The position numbers and the translations under genes were made by a program. Below the pieces are notes generated by a model that had not been told where the DNA came from, did no database searches, and worked only from the letters and a program-made list of their open reading frames with translations. A DNA stretch of 64,000 bases from assembly GCF_900086595.1 (NCBI RefSeq), contig NZ_LT575472.1:2738030-2802029 (forward strand), in the 5' to 3' direction. Position 1 is the first letter of the stretch, and every line of letters begins with the position of its first letter. The DNA comes from Clostridium nigeriense. GTDB taxonomy: Bacteria; Bacillota; Clostridia; Clostridiales; Clostridiaceae. This document shows, piece by piece, positions 44,520-54,468 of the stretch.

Positions 44520-45854
44520 TTAATCTATTTTCTTTAAAGCTACTGAATTTAGTATTCCCCACGGCTTATTAAAATGTGGTTGAAAGAAGAAATCTGTCAT
44601 AGCAAGTTCTTCTATCGTCATATTATTTTGAATTACTACTGATAAAGTATTCATAAATTCAGTCATATCTACTTTGGAAGCTATTTGTCCTCCTATTATT
44701 CTCTTAGTATTTTTCTCAAACACTAATTTAACCATGACATCTTCATATGTAGGCATAAATTCCGGTCTATTATTTTCATGTATAGTAACAGTATCTACCT
44801 CTAACTTAGTTGTAGCTTTTGCACTTTCATATGTTAATCCTGTTGAAGCAATAGACACATCATAAATTTTAATTCCAGAAGTGCCCTGAGTGCCCATATA
44901 TTTTAGTATTGGTTTTTCTATATTTCTTGCAATTAACATTCCCATTCTAACTGCATTAGTTGCAAGTGGTATATATCTATTATCTTTTGCTGGGTTATAT
45001 CTTACCATACAACAATCACCAGCAGCAAAAACATCTTTTTTACTGGTCCTCATATAATCATCTATTATAATTGCTCCATTTTTTAAGGTTTCTAACTTAC
45101 CTTCAATTATCTTAGTGTTTGGTCTAAAGCCTATACATAATATTACTAAATCCCCTTCATATTCTCCCTTATCTGTAATAACTTTTTCTACTTTACCTTT
45201 ATTCCCTTCAAATTTTACTACTTTTTCACCTAATACTAATTTTATTCCTCTTTTTGTAAATTCTTCTTCTGCAATATCTGAAAATTCCTTATCTAAATAT
45301 TTAGACATTATTCTTTCTTCAGCATCTATTAAAGTAACACATTTTCCTAATCTTTCAAAAGCTTCTGCAAGTTCTACACCAATATATCCAGCCCCAATAA
45401 TAACCACATTTTTTGAATCTACTTTTTTCTCATCTATAATCTTAGCATGATTATAATTTTTACATAATAATATATTTTCCAAATCAATCCCTTCAAGGTT
45501 AGGCACAATTGGCCATGAACCTAAAGTTAGTATTAATTTATCATAAACATCATCATATTCTTCATTAGTTACTAAATCTTTAACTTTAACCTTTTTATTC
45601 TCAAAATCTATTTCTAAAACTTCATGCTTCATTTTAGTAACTATTCCATCTTTAGCTAAGTTTTCTGGAGAGTTATAAAATAATTTTTCCGGTTCTGTTA
45701 CTATCTTTCCAACACTTAACGCAATACCACAAGATAAAAATGATATATTATCGTTTTTTTCATAAACAGTTACTTGAGCCTTTGGATGTAATAACTTTAA
45801 ATTCACAACTGCCGATGTACCAGCATGTGTACAACCTACTACTATTACCTTCAT
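44520..45854 (-). CDS. nox: NADH oxidase / CoA-disulfide reductase-like flavoprotein
   Basis: The 444-residue flavoprotein starts MKVIVVGCTHAGTSAV with His10, as in water-forming NADH oxidases, and has redox Cys42 in ISFLSCGIAL. NADH-binding VVIIGAGYIGVELAEAFERLG follows near 155, then FAD-contact VFAAGDCC near 280. It probably reduces oxygen to water and protects the anaerobe, though CoA-disulfide reductase activity is possible. I start at ATG 45854, preceded by AAAAGGAG; ATG 45872 has no good site. It is not in the sigma-54 operon, as a terminator separates them. Confidence 0.88.
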   Translation of the reverse strand: MKVIVVGCTHAGTSAVVNLKLLHPKAQVTVYEKNDNISFLSCGIALSVGKIVTEPEKLFYNSPENLAKDGIVTKMKHEVLEIDFENKKVKVKDLVTNEEYDDVYDKLILTLGSWPIVPNLEGIDLENILLCKNYNHAKIIDEKKVDSKNVVIIGAGYIGVELAEAFERLGKCVTLIDAEERIMSKYLDKEFSDIAEEEFTKRGIKLVLGEKVVKFEGNKGKVEKVITDKGEYEGDLVILCIGFRPNTKIIEGKLETLKNGAIIIDDYMRTSKKDVFAAGDCCMVRYNPAKDNRYIPLATNAVRMGMLIARNIEKPILKYMGTQGTSGIKIYDVSIASTGLTYESAKATTKLEVDTVTIHENNRPEFMPTYEDVMVKLVFEKNTKRIIGGQIASKVDMTEFMNTLSVVIQNNMTIEELAMTDFFFQPHFNKPWGILNSVALKKID

Positions 45855-45925
45855 AAATATTCTCCTTTTCAAATCTTTTATTTCATTAAATATAATTAGC
45901 TAAAGATAATTATAATATTCTATTA

Positions 45926-46909
45926 TTAAATATTTTGAATTACAAATTTAAGCATCTTTGTTCCAACTTCTACTACCTCATTTATATCAAACTCCGAAAA
46001 ATCATGACTTGCACCTTCTAAAGTAATAATAGTCGCCTTATTTTCTTTCTCTATTAATTTATTATAAAGTATTTCAGCATTATCATATGGAACTATGGAA
46101 TCTTTTTTACTATGAATTATTAATGTATTTGGTTCTTTATTATCTATATAGTTAATTGGACTATATTTATTTAAGATTTCTTCTTTTTCATTTCCTACTG
46201 AATCTATTATTTGTTGTAAATCCCAATTAACATTATTCATATCTAATGTATTTAAATCTGTTGGACCAAAGAAATCAATCAAAAACTCTACATCAGATGG
46301 ATAGTTCTTAAGCTCATCAGCATCAATAAATTCACTATCACCACTATATGCAGCCATTAATGATAAATGTGCTCCAGAGGAGGCACCTATTACTCCAATT
46401 TTATCAGTATTGAAATTATACTCCTCCTTATTTTTATATATCCATCTAATAGTATCCTTAACATCGCATATTTGTTTATTAAAATTTTCTTCCCCTCTCA
46501 TTAATTCGTAACTTGTACTTATTATTACAAACCCCTCTTCCCTAAAGGCATCAAGAAGGGGTGATATAGCTTCTGGAATTTCTTTGTTTCCATAAACCCA
46601 ACTTCCTCCATGAACATAAAGAAGAACAGGTGATCCTTTTTTCAAAACCTTCTTCGCCTCAAATATATCTAATGTCAAAGGAACTCCATTAGTATTTTTA
46701 TATTCAACTTCCTTATAATCTTTATTGCTTTCTAAATCTATTGAATCAATATTTTCCTTAGATATATTATTTTCATCTATAAACTCTGAATATTTTTTTA
46801 ATATATTTACTGTCAATGTTATTTTATCTTTAATGGAAAAGAGAAAAATTCCACCTATAAATATTGTTAGCAGTAAAATGATACTTAAAACTTTAAAAAA
46901 TTTCTTCAT
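45926..46909 (-). CDS. Membrane-anchored alpha/beta hydrolase (esterase/lipase type)
   Basis: The 327-residue protein has an N-terminal membrane segment (about 6-25) and an outward-facing hydrolase domain. LLYVHGGSWVYGNKE (about 95-109) gives the HGG oxyanion motif. The nucleophile Ser lies in GVIGASSGAHLSL, the Asp in IIHSKKDSIVPYDNAE and the His in LEGASHDFSEFD. It belongs to the BD-FAE/hormone-sensitive-lipase-like group. The natural ester substrate is unknown. Confidence 0.87.
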   Translation of the reverse strand: MKKFFKVLSIILLLTIFIGGIFLFSIKDKITLTVNILKKYSEFIDENNISKENIDSIDLESNKDYKEVEYKNTNGVPLTLDIFEAKKVLKKGSPVLLYVHGGSWVYGNKEIPEAISPLLDAFREEGFVIISTSYELMRGEENFNKQICDVKDTIRWIYKNKEEYNFNTDKIGVIGASSGAHLSLMAAYSGDSEFIDADELKNYPSDVEFLIDFFGPTDLNTLDMNNVNWDLQQIIDSVGNEKEEILNKYSPINYIDNKEPNTLIIHSKKDSIVPYDNAEILYNKLIEKENKATIITLEGASHDFSEFDINEVVEVGTKMLKFVIQNI

Positions 46910-47032
46910 AATCCTCTCCTTTATGTAAATAATATTTATTAATATATTTTACCATTATTTTATATTATATTTGTCAATAATATCAATATAAGTAAATAGA
47001 ATATACTGAGTATGTAATAAGGAAGTGATTTA

Positions 47033-48121
47033 ATGCGAAAAAAATTCTTTTTATTATTATTTTCCTTAATCTTTTCTTTTATATTAATTGGATGCAATAA
47101 AAATAATCCCCCTTCTAATTTACCTAATAAGCCAAATGAAAACATTAAAGAAGAAAATAATAATGAAAAAGAAAATCCAAATACTAATGAAGAAAAAAAT
47201 AATAATTCTAGCAGTAATGAAGACTTCACTAAACGAAATGTTAGACTATTTTACTTTGATACAGTAAACTATGAATTATACTACGTTGATAAAGAAATTG
47301 AAGTTAATGATAAAGCAATAATTAAATCATTAACATCTGAACTTCAGACCTATTCTCCAAATAAAAACTTTTTAAATCTTACTGAAGATGTTGAAGTAAC
47401 ATCAGCTACAATAGATGAATCTACTGGTGTTTTAAAGGTTGTTTTTTCATCATCCTATGTGGATAAGATGCTTCTAGGTTCAGCTACTGAAAGTGGTCTT
47501 TTAACTTCTTTAATTTCAACCTATGGATATAACTTAAATGTAAAAAAAGTAGCTATATATTTTAAAGACGAATTATATACATCACTTCGAGGCGATTTAC
47601 CTAAAGGCTATTTTGATGTTAATTATAGTGGTGCTATTGCTTATTCTAAAGAAAATTATAACAAGGATGTCTCAACATCCTCAACTATAAAGAATATGAA
47701 TTGTAGAATTTATTATTATAGTGTTAATGATGATATGTACTATTATAAAGATAAATCAATTGAAGTTGTAGATAGTGCCTTAGTAACAGCTTTAACAAAA
47801 GAAATTAAAAATATCCCTAATAATAACTTATTAAAATTCGGTGATAATTTAGTTGTAAAATCTGCAAAATTAAATAATGATAATTTAACTGTTGACTTAT
47901 CTAATTCTTATTACAATTTACTAAAAAATTTCGGTTCAGGTACTGAAGCAGCTGCTCTAAGAACTTTAGCATTAACTTACGGTTATAATTATAATGTTAA
48001 CAAAGTTATAATTTTAATCGATGGAAAACCTTATGAAGGTAGCCATATTCTCTTTAATGATAATGAATATATAAATACAGATGTTAATAACATTAAAGAT
48101 TTTAGTGCTTACTCACAATAA
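47033..48121 (+). CDS. Lipoprotein with two GerMN domains
   Basis: The 362-residue protein has a lipoprotein signal with lipidated Cys21 (ILIGC), then a low-complexity Asn/Glu/Pro linker (about 22-66). Two GerMN domains follow: one at about 72-195 (RLFYFDTVNYELYYVDKEIE) and one at about 222-340 (RIYYYSVNDDMYYYKDKSIE). GerM-type lipoproteins act in sporulation and germination. The duplicated domain and Asn-rich linker suggest an outward-facing membrane-tethered protein. GGAAGTG precedes the ATG. Confidence 0.88.
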   Translation: MRKKFFLLLFSLIFSFILIGCNKNNPPSNLPNKPNENIKEENNNEKENPNTNEEKNNNSSSNEDFTKRNVRLFYFDTVNYELYYVDKEIEVNDKAIIKSLTSELQTYSPNKNFLNLTEDVEVTSATIDESTGVLKVVFSSSYVDKMLLGSATESGLLTSLISTYGYNLNVKKVAIYFKDELYTSLRGDLPKGYFDVNYSGAIAYSKENYNKDVSTSSTIKNMNCRIYYYSVNDDMYYYKDKSIEVVDSALVTALTKEIKNIPNNNLLKFGDNLVVKSAKLNNDNLTVDLSNSYYNLLKNFGSGTEAAALRTLALTYGYNYNVNKVIILIDGKPYEGSHILFNDNEYINTDVNNIKDFSAYSQ

Positions 48122-48146
48122 ATAATAAATTAAATCCATAATTGTT

Positions 48147-48174
48147 AAAAGAGTTGCCTTTAAGGCAACTCTTT
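48147..48174. terminator. Bidirectional terminator between the GerMN and methyltransferase genes
   Basis: AAAGAGTTGCC and GGCAACTCTTT form an 11-base stem with A-rich and T-rich flanks. It overlaps the last bases of the methyltransferase gene. Confidence 0.85.
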
Positions 48175-49339
48175 ATATAAGGCTATCGTTTTTTAATAAA
48201 TTTAATAGTGTTGGTTTAAAGTTAAATTCAGTAATTAACTTATTAATTTCATCTAAAGCTTTTTCTTTCTTTTCTAATGAAATATTAGACTTTGTTGCTC
48301 TAATTAAAATATTCTTAGGTGAATGAGCTATATCTATAAACTCTAAAAGTTGAGTTTTATATCCTGCTACCTCTAATAAATTACCTCTTACTGCATCTGT
48401 CATTAATGCAGAAACTCTTTCTTGAATTATTCCATATTTAGAAAGTATGGATAATGATTCTGGATTCATTTGAGAATTAAACTCATGCTGACAACAAGGA
48501 ACTGAAAAAATCATTTTAGCATTCCACTTTATTGCATTATATAAGGCATAATCTGTTGCAGTATCACAAGCATGTAAAGTTATAACCATATCTACCTTAT
48601 TTTCATACTTATAGCCATTTATATCTCCTAATTCAAAATGTAAATTATCATATTTATATCTCTTAGCAATTTCATTACATTTTTTTATAACATCAGCCTT
48701 AAGATCTAAACCAATCATCTTAACTTTAATATTTTTTATTTCTACAAAATAGTAATATAATACAAAGGTTAAGTAAGATTTTCCACAACCAAAATCTAAA
48801 ATAGTAAGTTCTTTATAATTATTTTTCTTTATTTCATCATCAATAATTTCTATAAACCTATTAATTTGCTTATATTTATCATATTTTGAATTTACCACTT
48901 TACCTTCTTTAGTAAAAACACCTAAATCTATTAAAGGCTCTATTATCATGCCTTCTTTTAAGATATAATTTTTTTCTTTATTATGACTTTTGTTAACTAA
49001 GTTTTCATTATTAGCTTTTTTCTTTCCAAGAAAAATCTTGCCTTTTTTAGATATTTTTAAATCAAAAGTAAAATTACTTGACCAAGCTGACAATTGTTTA
49101 TAATTATCATTTACTAAATTAAATATTGTCTTTTCTAAATCATTAACCTGGATATTTTCATGAAAAACTTGCTTATCTGTAAATTTTTCTATTTGATAAT
49201 ACCCTTTCCCTTTGTTATTTGTTTTCAAAGTTATATTAATTTTGTTATACTCTATATCTTTATTAGCCTTATTGCTAATAACAACCTTTATAACTTCTTC
49301 ATTTAGTATATCTTTAATTGCCTTTATTAAATCATCCAT
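48173..49339 (-). CDS. Class I SAM-dependent methyltransferase (Methyltransf_32-like)
   Basis: The 388-residue protein has a C-terminal methyltransferase domain (about 150-380) with YDKYKQINRFIEIID ahead of motif I ELTILDFGCGKSYLTFVLYY, motif II VKMIGLDLKADVIKKCNEIA and post-motif TLHACDTATDYAL. The arrangement resembles the PF13679 (GSTCD-like) family. The N-terminal 140 residues may bind the substrate, possibly RNA. I start at ATG 49339 with AAGGAGAG upstream. The target is unknown. Confidence 0.83.
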   Translation of the reverse strand: MDDLIKAIKDILNEEVIKVVISNKANKDIEYNKINITLKTNNKGKGYYQIEKFTDKQVFHENIQVNDLEKTIFNLVNDNYKQLSAWSSNFTFDLKISKKGKIFLGKKKANNENLVNKSHNKEKNYILKEGMIIEPLIDLGVFTKEGKVVNSKYDKYKQINRFIEIIDDEIKKNNYKELTILDFGCGKSYLTFVLYYYFVEIKNIKVKMIGLDLKADVIKKCNEIAKRYKYDNLHFELGDINGYKYENKVDMVITLHACDTATDYALYNAIKWNAKMIFSVPCCQHEFNSQMNPESLSILSKYGIIQERVSALMTDAVRGNLLEVAGYKTQLLEFIDIAHSPKNILIRATKSNISLEKKEKALDEINKLITEFNFKPTLLNLLKNDSLI

Positions 49340-49385
49340 GTAAAACTCTCCTTGAATAAAAATGCTAGCATTTTTATAATGTAAA

Positions 49386-49411
49386 ATTAAAAGATTGCTT
49401 CGCAATCTTAT
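49386..49411 (-). terminator. Terminator after nfo
   Basis: AAGATTGC and GCAATCTT enclose a GAA loop (TTC on the plus strand), followed on the minus strand by TTAATTTT. Confidence 0.68.
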
Positions 49412-49451
49412 TTAATATTATACAAGAAATTAATATCTGGCAAGAAAAAAT

Positions 49452-50285
49452 CTACTCCTGGTATTTGCTTCTTAAAAGTTCTATTTCCTTAGCATATCCC
49501 TCTAATTCATTAGGTGTTTCAAGGAAAAATGGCAGGTGCTTAAGCTTTGGATGGTTTATTATATTAGTTATTGCTTCTAATCCTAAAAATCCTTCTCCAA
49601 TTTTCTCATGTCTATCTTTATGACTTTTAAATGGATTTTTACTATCATTTAAATGAATTGCCTTTAATCTATCTAGACCAATAACTCTATCAAATTCTTC
49701 TAAAACTCCATCTAAATTATTTACAATATCATATCCAGCATCATAAATATGACAAGTATCTAAACATACTCCCATTTTATCCTTAAGCTTAACTCTAGAT
49801 ATTATTTCTGCTATTTCTTCAAAAGTTCTACCTACTTCTGAACCTTTTCCGGCCATAGTTTCTAATAAAACTGTAGTTGTTTGATCTTCTCTTAATACAT
49901 TATTTAAAAGCTCTACTATGTAATTTATCCCTATTTCCACACCTTGCTTAACATGACTACCTGGGTGAAAATTATACAAATTATTTGGCATAAGCTCCAT
50001 TCTCTTTAAATCATCTTCCATCATTTCTCTTGCAAACTCTCTAGTTCTTTCATCTGCTGAACATGCGTTTAATGTATAAGGAGCATGAGCTAGAATAGTA
50101 GCGAAATTATTATCCCTAGCAATTTTCAATAGACCTTCCATATCCCTCATATCTATATCCTTTGCTTTACCACCCCTAGGATTTCTAGTAAAGAATTGAA
50201 AAGTATTTGCTCCTATTTCTAAAGCTTCCTTCCCCATATTTTCAAAACCTTTAGTTGTTGATAAATGACATCCTATATTTAACAT
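49452..50285 (-). CDS. nfo: Endonuclease IV (deoxyribonuclease IV, AP endonuclease)
   Basis: The 277-residue TIM-barrel repairs abasic sites and 3'-blocked ends. Zinc-ligand motifs are visible: [80 protein letters not shown] and [10 protein letters not shown] start at ATG 50285, which has GGAGGA upstream; ATG 50297 overlaps that site. It appears monocistronic. Confidence 0.95.
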   Translation of the reverse strand: MLNIGCHLSTTKGFENMGKEALEIGANTFQFFTRNPRGGKAKDIDMRDMEGLLKIARDNNFATILAHAPYTLNACSADERTREFAREMMEDDLKRMELMPNNLYNFHPGSHVKQGVEIGINYIVELLNNVLREDQTTTVLLETMAGKGSEVGRTFEEIAEIISRVKLKDKMGVCLDTCHIYDAGYDIVNNLDGVLEEFDRVIGLDRLKAIHLNDSKNPFKSHKDRHEKIGEGFLGLEAITNIINHPKLKHLPFFLETPNELEGYAKEIELLRSKYQE

Positions 50286-50435
50286 TGTATCCTCCATAAT
50301 CTATATTAATAAAATTATATTTCTCCTTTAGTAACTAAATAATACTATAACCTATACTATTAAAGCAAGTATAATTAATAATTTCTATTAACTAATAACA
50401 ATTTAAACCTTATCTTCAATTCTTATATATAAAAA

Positions 50436-50466
50436 ATAAAAATGGGTTGTTTTAGACAACCCATTA
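50436..50466 (-). terminator. Terminator after the tandem membrane proteins
   Basis: AATGGGTTGT and ACAACCCATT form a 10-base stem, followed on the minus strand by TTTTATTTTTT. Confidence 0.88.
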
Positions 50467-50488
50467 ATTATATCTTATTAAATTTTCC

Positions 50489-50803
50489 TTACATTATAAA
50501 AGTTACTGCTGAAGATATAACTCCTGCTACAAATAACGAGAATGTTCCTAAAGAAAATAATAAATTTATTTTATTCCTATAAGTTCTAAATCCTCCATTC
50601 AAAAAAAATGATATAGAATCTGCTGATATTGATGAAAAAATCCCTACAAAAATTAGTAACAATCCTTCTATAAATAATATATCTTGAAGACTCTTAAATT
50701 GAGTAATCCTCGTTATTACTATTCCTACTATTGTTGCTAATGCAAACCATACTAATGACCAAGTTATAGTTTTTCCAAGTAAATATATTCTATCATCTTT
50801 CAT
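50489..50803 (-). CDS. Small membrane protein, paralogue of the upstream gene
   Basis: The 104-residue protein has three or four membrane segments (about 12-32, 42-62, 80-102). It shares SLVWFALATIVGIVITRI and FQ/LQDILFIEGLLLIFVGIF blocks with the 123-residue protein encoded just upstream, so the two are tandem duplicates. I recognise no family. AAGGAG precedes the ATG. The two are probably cotranscribed. Confidence 0.75.
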   Translation of the reverse strand: MKDDRIYLLGKTITWSLVWFALATIVGIVITRITQFKSLQDILFIEGLLLIFVGIFSSISADSISFFLNGGFRTYRNKINLLFSLGTFSLFVAGVISSAVTFIM

Positions 50804-50839
50804 AAATATACTCCTTTTTGTATTTATTATTACTATAAT

Positions 50840-51211
50840 CTAAATTATAAAAGTTAATGCAACAGATAGAATTCCACCAATAACTAAGGAAAAAGTACTT
50901 AGTGCAAATTTAATATCAGTTTTAATATGAACTTTTTCTTTTTCCATCCTTGCTACTTCTAAATTAGCATTATTTATATATTGAGCATTATTTTGTCCTA
51001 ATCCTTGCATAGAAACTCCTCTAGGATCTCCAGAAATTGAAGCGAAAATCCCTGCAAAAATTAATACTAATCCCTCAATAAACAATATATCCTGAAAGCT
51101 TCTAGAAGTCATAAATTTAGTTAGTATAAAACCTACTATAGATGCTATAATAAGCCATATTAAACCCCAAACTAATGATTTTGTTAATGTTAATACTCTC
51201 TCATCTTTCAT
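50840..51211 (-). CDS. Small membrane protein, paralogue of the downstream gene
   Basis: The 123-residue protein has membrane segments near 10-30, 42-60 and 100-122. A short soluble insert with NNAQYINNANLEVARMEKEK (about 72-91) is lacking in its tandem copy. The block SFQDILFIEGLVLIFAGIFA is nearly identical to the neighbour. I start at ATG 51211, with GGGGGGA 8 bases upstream, and not at ATG 51253. An extended -10 promoter lies just ahead. Confidence 0.75.
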   Translation of the reverse strand: MKDERVLTLTKSLVWGLIWLIIASIVGFILTKFMTSRSFQDILFIEGLVLIFAGIFASISGDPRGVSMQGLGQNNAQYINNANLEVARMEKEKVHIKTDIKFALSTFSLVIGGILSVALTFII

Positions 51212-51233
51212 AAATATATCCCCCCTTTTTATC

Positions 51234-51242
51234 ATTATAGCA
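51234..51242 (-). promoter_or_regulatory. Extended -10 promoter of the tandem membrane-protein pair
   Basis: The minus strand reads TGCTATAAT, an extended -10 element 23 bases before ATG 51211. No good -35 is visible, as is common for extended -10 promoters. Confidence 0.5.
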
Positions 51243-51281
51243 TAATTTACCAAAGAGGTATATAATACTTTATTGTTTTAT

Positions 51282-52676
51282 TTATTCTTCATAACATATA
51301 ACAGGGGTACCTGCATCAATATTCTCATAAATCTTTTTAGCTAAACTAATTGGAGCATTTACACACCCATGTGTTCCATTATTTTGATAAATGTTAGATC
51401 CAAAGGAGTATCTCCAGCTAGCATCATGAATTCCTATATTTCCATTAAAAGGCATCCAGTAAGTAACATTAGTTTCATAGCCTGGCCCCTTTAATATTGC
51501 ATCTTTCTGCTTATAGTTAATCATATATGTTCCTAAAGCTGTTGAATATCCTTTTCTTGGATCGCCACTTACTATTGATCCCTCTGCTACTACTTTTCCT
51601 TCTTTATAGAACCAAATATATTGTCTTGTTATATTTATTTCTACATAGGTATTACCTATATCATCGCCGTCTCTATATAATGCTTTTTGAGTATATATAG
51701 GCTCTTTCTCCAAAACTGCTCCTAATTTAATATTTTCAAGAAGCATTTTTTCTTCAGCTATTGAGTTAATTTTCCAACCATAATAGCCACCTTTTACCTT
51801 TATAACCTTTCCTATAGAAGTTTTAAAATCTCTTTCTATACCAACAGTATTATATTTTTCACCTAAATTAGCTATGTATTCCTTTAAATACTTTTCATTG
51901 ATTACTACGTTTAAATCTTCATCAACAGTTAACCAACTATATATTATATCTGCACTTAATTCCTCTTTATTTTCACCAAATAAATAAGTTATTTTAGTAG
52001 ATATATATTGATTTATTAATTTCTTTGTTTCAATTGCTTTTTCGCAGTCCATAGTATATTCTGGATTTTCATAGCATGTCTCTATATCTAAATCAATTAA
52101 TCTATTACCTTTTTTTACGCTATCAATTATAGTTTTTATTAGCTTATTTTTATTTATTTTATTTCCATAAACTTCTGGAACCATTTCATAAACTCCATTA
52201 GTATATTTAAAAGTTACATTTACTGGTTCTATAATATCTTTGTTAACAATATCCAAGCTATTTATTTCATCAACTAGCATTTCTTCATTAAATTCAACTA
52301 ATCCATAGATATAATATTCTTTTTTATTAATTAAAGATGCTATCCACTTAAATAAATTTTGTTCTTTTTTTATTTCTTTTATAATATCTTTTTCTTTGAA
52401 TAATAAGTCTATATAACTCCCTCTAATTTCCTCAATTCTATTATCTCTCCCTACAATTTTAATACTATATTCTTTTACCGATTCTTCTAAAATCTTATTG
52501 GCCTCTTTATAATTCTTTAAAGATAAATCAACTCCATTAACTTTAGTATTAAAGAAAAAATGATTAATAAAATACATTGAAGAAAGTAAGTATAATAAAA
52601 TTATAGAAGATATTACTATAATAGCCTTACCTATAAGCTTATTTTTAATTATTCTATTTATAAATTCTTTAATCAT
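51282..52676 (-). CDS. L,D-transpeptidase with peptidoglycan-binding domains
   Basis: The 464-residue protein has an N-terminal membrane anchor (about 15-37), two PG_binding_4/VanW-like segments (about 65-195 and 215-315) and a YkuD catalytic domain (about 340-464). The catalytic region shows GNIGIHDASWRYSFG and NNGTHGCVNAPISLAKKIYE with the nucleophile Cys in HGCVN. It forms 3-3 crosslinks in peptidoglycan or anchors envelope proteins. This class is common in clostridia. AAAGG lies 8 bases before the ATG. Confidence 0.92.
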   Translation of the reverse strand: MIKEFINRIIKNKLIGKAIIVISSIILLYLLSSMYFINHFFFNTKVNGVDLSLKNYKEANKILEESVKEYSIKIVGRDNRIEEIRGSYIDLLFKEKDIIKEIKKEQNLFKWIASLINKKEYYIYGLVEFNEEMLVDEINSLDIVNKDIIEPVNVTFKYTNGVYEMVPEVYGNKINKNKLIKTIIDSVKKGNRLIDLDIETCYENPEYTMDCEKAIETKKLINQYISTKITYLFGENKEELSADIIYSWLTVDEDLNVVINEKYLKEYIANLGEKYNTVGIERDFKTSIGKVIKVKGGYYGWKINSIAEEKMLLENIKLGAVLEKEPIYTQKALYRDGDDIGNTYVEINITRQYIWFYKEGKVVAEGSIVSGDPRKGYSTALGTYMINYKQKDAILKGPGYETNVTYWMPFNGNIGIHDASWRYSFGSNIYQNNGTHGCVNAPISLAKKIYENIDAGTPVICYEE

Positions 52677-52761
52677 ACCCTCTACCTTTCTTATAATAAA
52701 ATAATAACTAATCTATACTATGTTTATTTTCATTGTTTTAAAACTTCAATAGCCTAATATA

Positions 52762-52812
52762 GAAAAAAAGAAGTAGATTTTAACTCTATATAAAAGTTAT
52801 AATCCACTTCTT
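52762..52812 (-). terminator. Terminator after ldh
   Basis: AAGAAGTGGATT pairs with the AATCTACTTCTT side (one mismatch), with further pairing inside. On the minus strand TTTTTTTC follows. Confidence 0.82.
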
Positions 52813-52830
52813 ACTTTGTAATATAATTAT

Positions 52831-53769
52831 TTAATTTTCATTTATTCTATCTATATACTGCTTCATTAAATTCGCTGATGAAACAAACTTTTCTTTTTCT
52901 TCTTCAGAAAATTCAATATTCAATACTTTTTCTACTCCATTTTTACCTACTATTGTTGGAACACTTAAATAAGTTTCATTTACACCATAGTAATCATTTA
53001 ATAAAGTTGATACTGATAATATAGTCTTTTCATCTTTTAAAAATGCCTCTACAATTCTTGTTAAAACAGCAGCAACAGAAAATGCAGTTGCTCCTTTTCT
53101 ATTGATAACTTCATAAGCAGCATTTTTTACATCATCTGCTATAACTTTTTCTGTTTCCTTATCCCATTCAATTGATAACTGTTCCGAAAAGTTTTTAATT
53201 GGAATATTTCCTATAGTTAAAGATGACCATGGAACAAACTCACTATCTCCATGTTCTCCTAAAACATAACCTTGAACTATCCTTCCATCAACACCAAAAT
53301 ATTTTCCAAGTAAGCTTCTAAGTCTAGTTGTATCTAGTACTGTTCCTGATCCAATAACTCTTTCTCGTGGGAATCCTGAAAGTTTATAAGTCATATAGGA
53401 TAGTATATCCACAGGATTTGAAACAACTAATAGTATTGCATTTGGACTAAGCTTAGCTAACGTTGGTACAAAACTCTTAAAAATTTTATAATTTTTATCA
53501 ACTAAATCAAGTCTAGTTTCTCCTGGTTTTTGAGCAACTCCTGCAGTAATTATTATAATATCTGATCCCTTTGTATCTTCTAAAGATCCTAAAGTAACGT
53601 TACAAGGACTAGTTAAAGAGCTACCGTGCATTAAGTCAAGAACTTCACCTAATGCTTTTTCTTGATTAATATCATTTATAACTATTTCCCTTGCAACCTC
53701 TTTTTGTAATAAGGCAAAGGCAGTTGTAGCTCCAATTGATCCTGCTCCAATGATTGATATTTTACTCAT
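52831..53769 (-). CDS. ldh: L-lactate dehydrogenase
   Basis: The 312-residue NAD-dependent enzyme reduces pyruvate to lactate. It shows ISIIGAGSIGATTAFAL (4-20), Asp in IVINDIN, ITAGVAQKPGETRLDLV with the substrate Arg loop, VSNPVDILSYM and the catalytic His in VLGEHGDSEFVPWS. The Gln in AQKPGETR favours lactate over malate. It is a single-gene unit. Confidence 0.93.
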   Translation of the reverse strand: MSKISIIGAGSIGATTAFALLQKEVAREIVINDINQEKALGEVLDLMHGSSLTSPCNVTLGSLEDTKGSDIIIITAGVAQKPGETRLDLVDKNYKIFKSFVPTLAKLSPNAILLVVSNPVDILSYMTYKLSGFPRERVIGSGTVLDTTRLRSLLGKYFGVDGRIVQGYVLGEHGDSEFVPWSSLTIGNIPIKNFSEQLSIEWDKETEKVIADDVKNAAYEVINRKGATAFSVAAVLTRIVEAFLKDEKTILSVSTLLNDYYGVNETYLSVPTIVGKNGVEKVLNIEFSEEEKEKFVSSANLMKQYIDRINEN

Positions 53770-53876
53770 AAATATACACCTTCATCCTTTTTTTAGAATT
53801 ATTTATCTATTTATATTATATACTAATTAATAATAACTATCAATTATATAATCATTCTTTATTTTATGCAAATTTA

Positions 53877-53916
53877 CAAAAAAAAGTCTAGTAACTTTTT
53901 CTAGTTACTAGACTAT
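53877..53916 (-). terminator. Terminator after gloA
   Basis: AGTCTAGTAAC and GTTACTAGACT form an 11-base perfect stem, followed on the minus strand by eight T. Confidence 0.92.
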
Positions 53917-53921
53917 ATAAA

Positions 53922-54305
53922 TTATTTAGCTCTTATTACTTCTACTTTATATCCATCTGGATCAGTTACGAAATAATATGAAGGCTTAGTTCCTGGAAGC
54001 CCTTTTAAAGGTGTCACTTCATAACCTAAAGAAATATGTTTTTCTCTCATAGCCTCTAAATCTACTGCTTCTACTGCAATATGACTAAAACCATTTCCTA
54101 ACTCATATGGCTTTTCCACATCATAGTTATAAGTAAGTTCTATTTCATATCCTCCTACTTCATTTGATAAGTAAACAAGGCTGAATTTATGCTCAGGAAA
54201 ATCTTTTCTTCTAGTTTCAATTAATCCTAAAGCTTCTTTATAAAATTTTAATGACTTTTCTAAGTCCATTACTCTTATACAAGTATGCAACATTTTAACT
54301 GACAT
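53922..54305 (-). CDS. gloA: Lactoylglutathione lyase / glyoxalase I family (VOC)
   Basis: The 127-residue VOC protein has the four metal ligands of glyoxalase I: His7, Glu56, His75 and Glu122, in the same spacing as the Escherichia coli enzyme. FPEHKFSLVYL and NGFSHIAVEA are typical. It detoxifies methylglyoxal hemithioacetals. Clostridia often lack glutathione, so the physiological thiol may differ. It is monocistronic. Confidence 0.87.
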   Translation of the reverse strand: MSVKMLHTCIRVMDLEKSLKFYKEALGLIETRRKDFPEHKFSLVYLSNEVGGYEIELTYNYDVEKPYELGNGFSHIAVEAVDLEAMREKHISLGYEVTPLKGLPGTKPSYYFVTDPDGYKVEVIRAK

Positions 54306-54468
54306 TATTTTATCCTCCTATTTAATCTTTTTATATCATCATTATATTTATTTATCATAAATTAATCAACTTTTATTAAATTTTCTTCTATTGTTTTACT
54401 TTACTTAGTTTTTATCATAAAATTAGTTTACATGGTATTTTTTGAATATATAACTCTAGGAGGATGTA

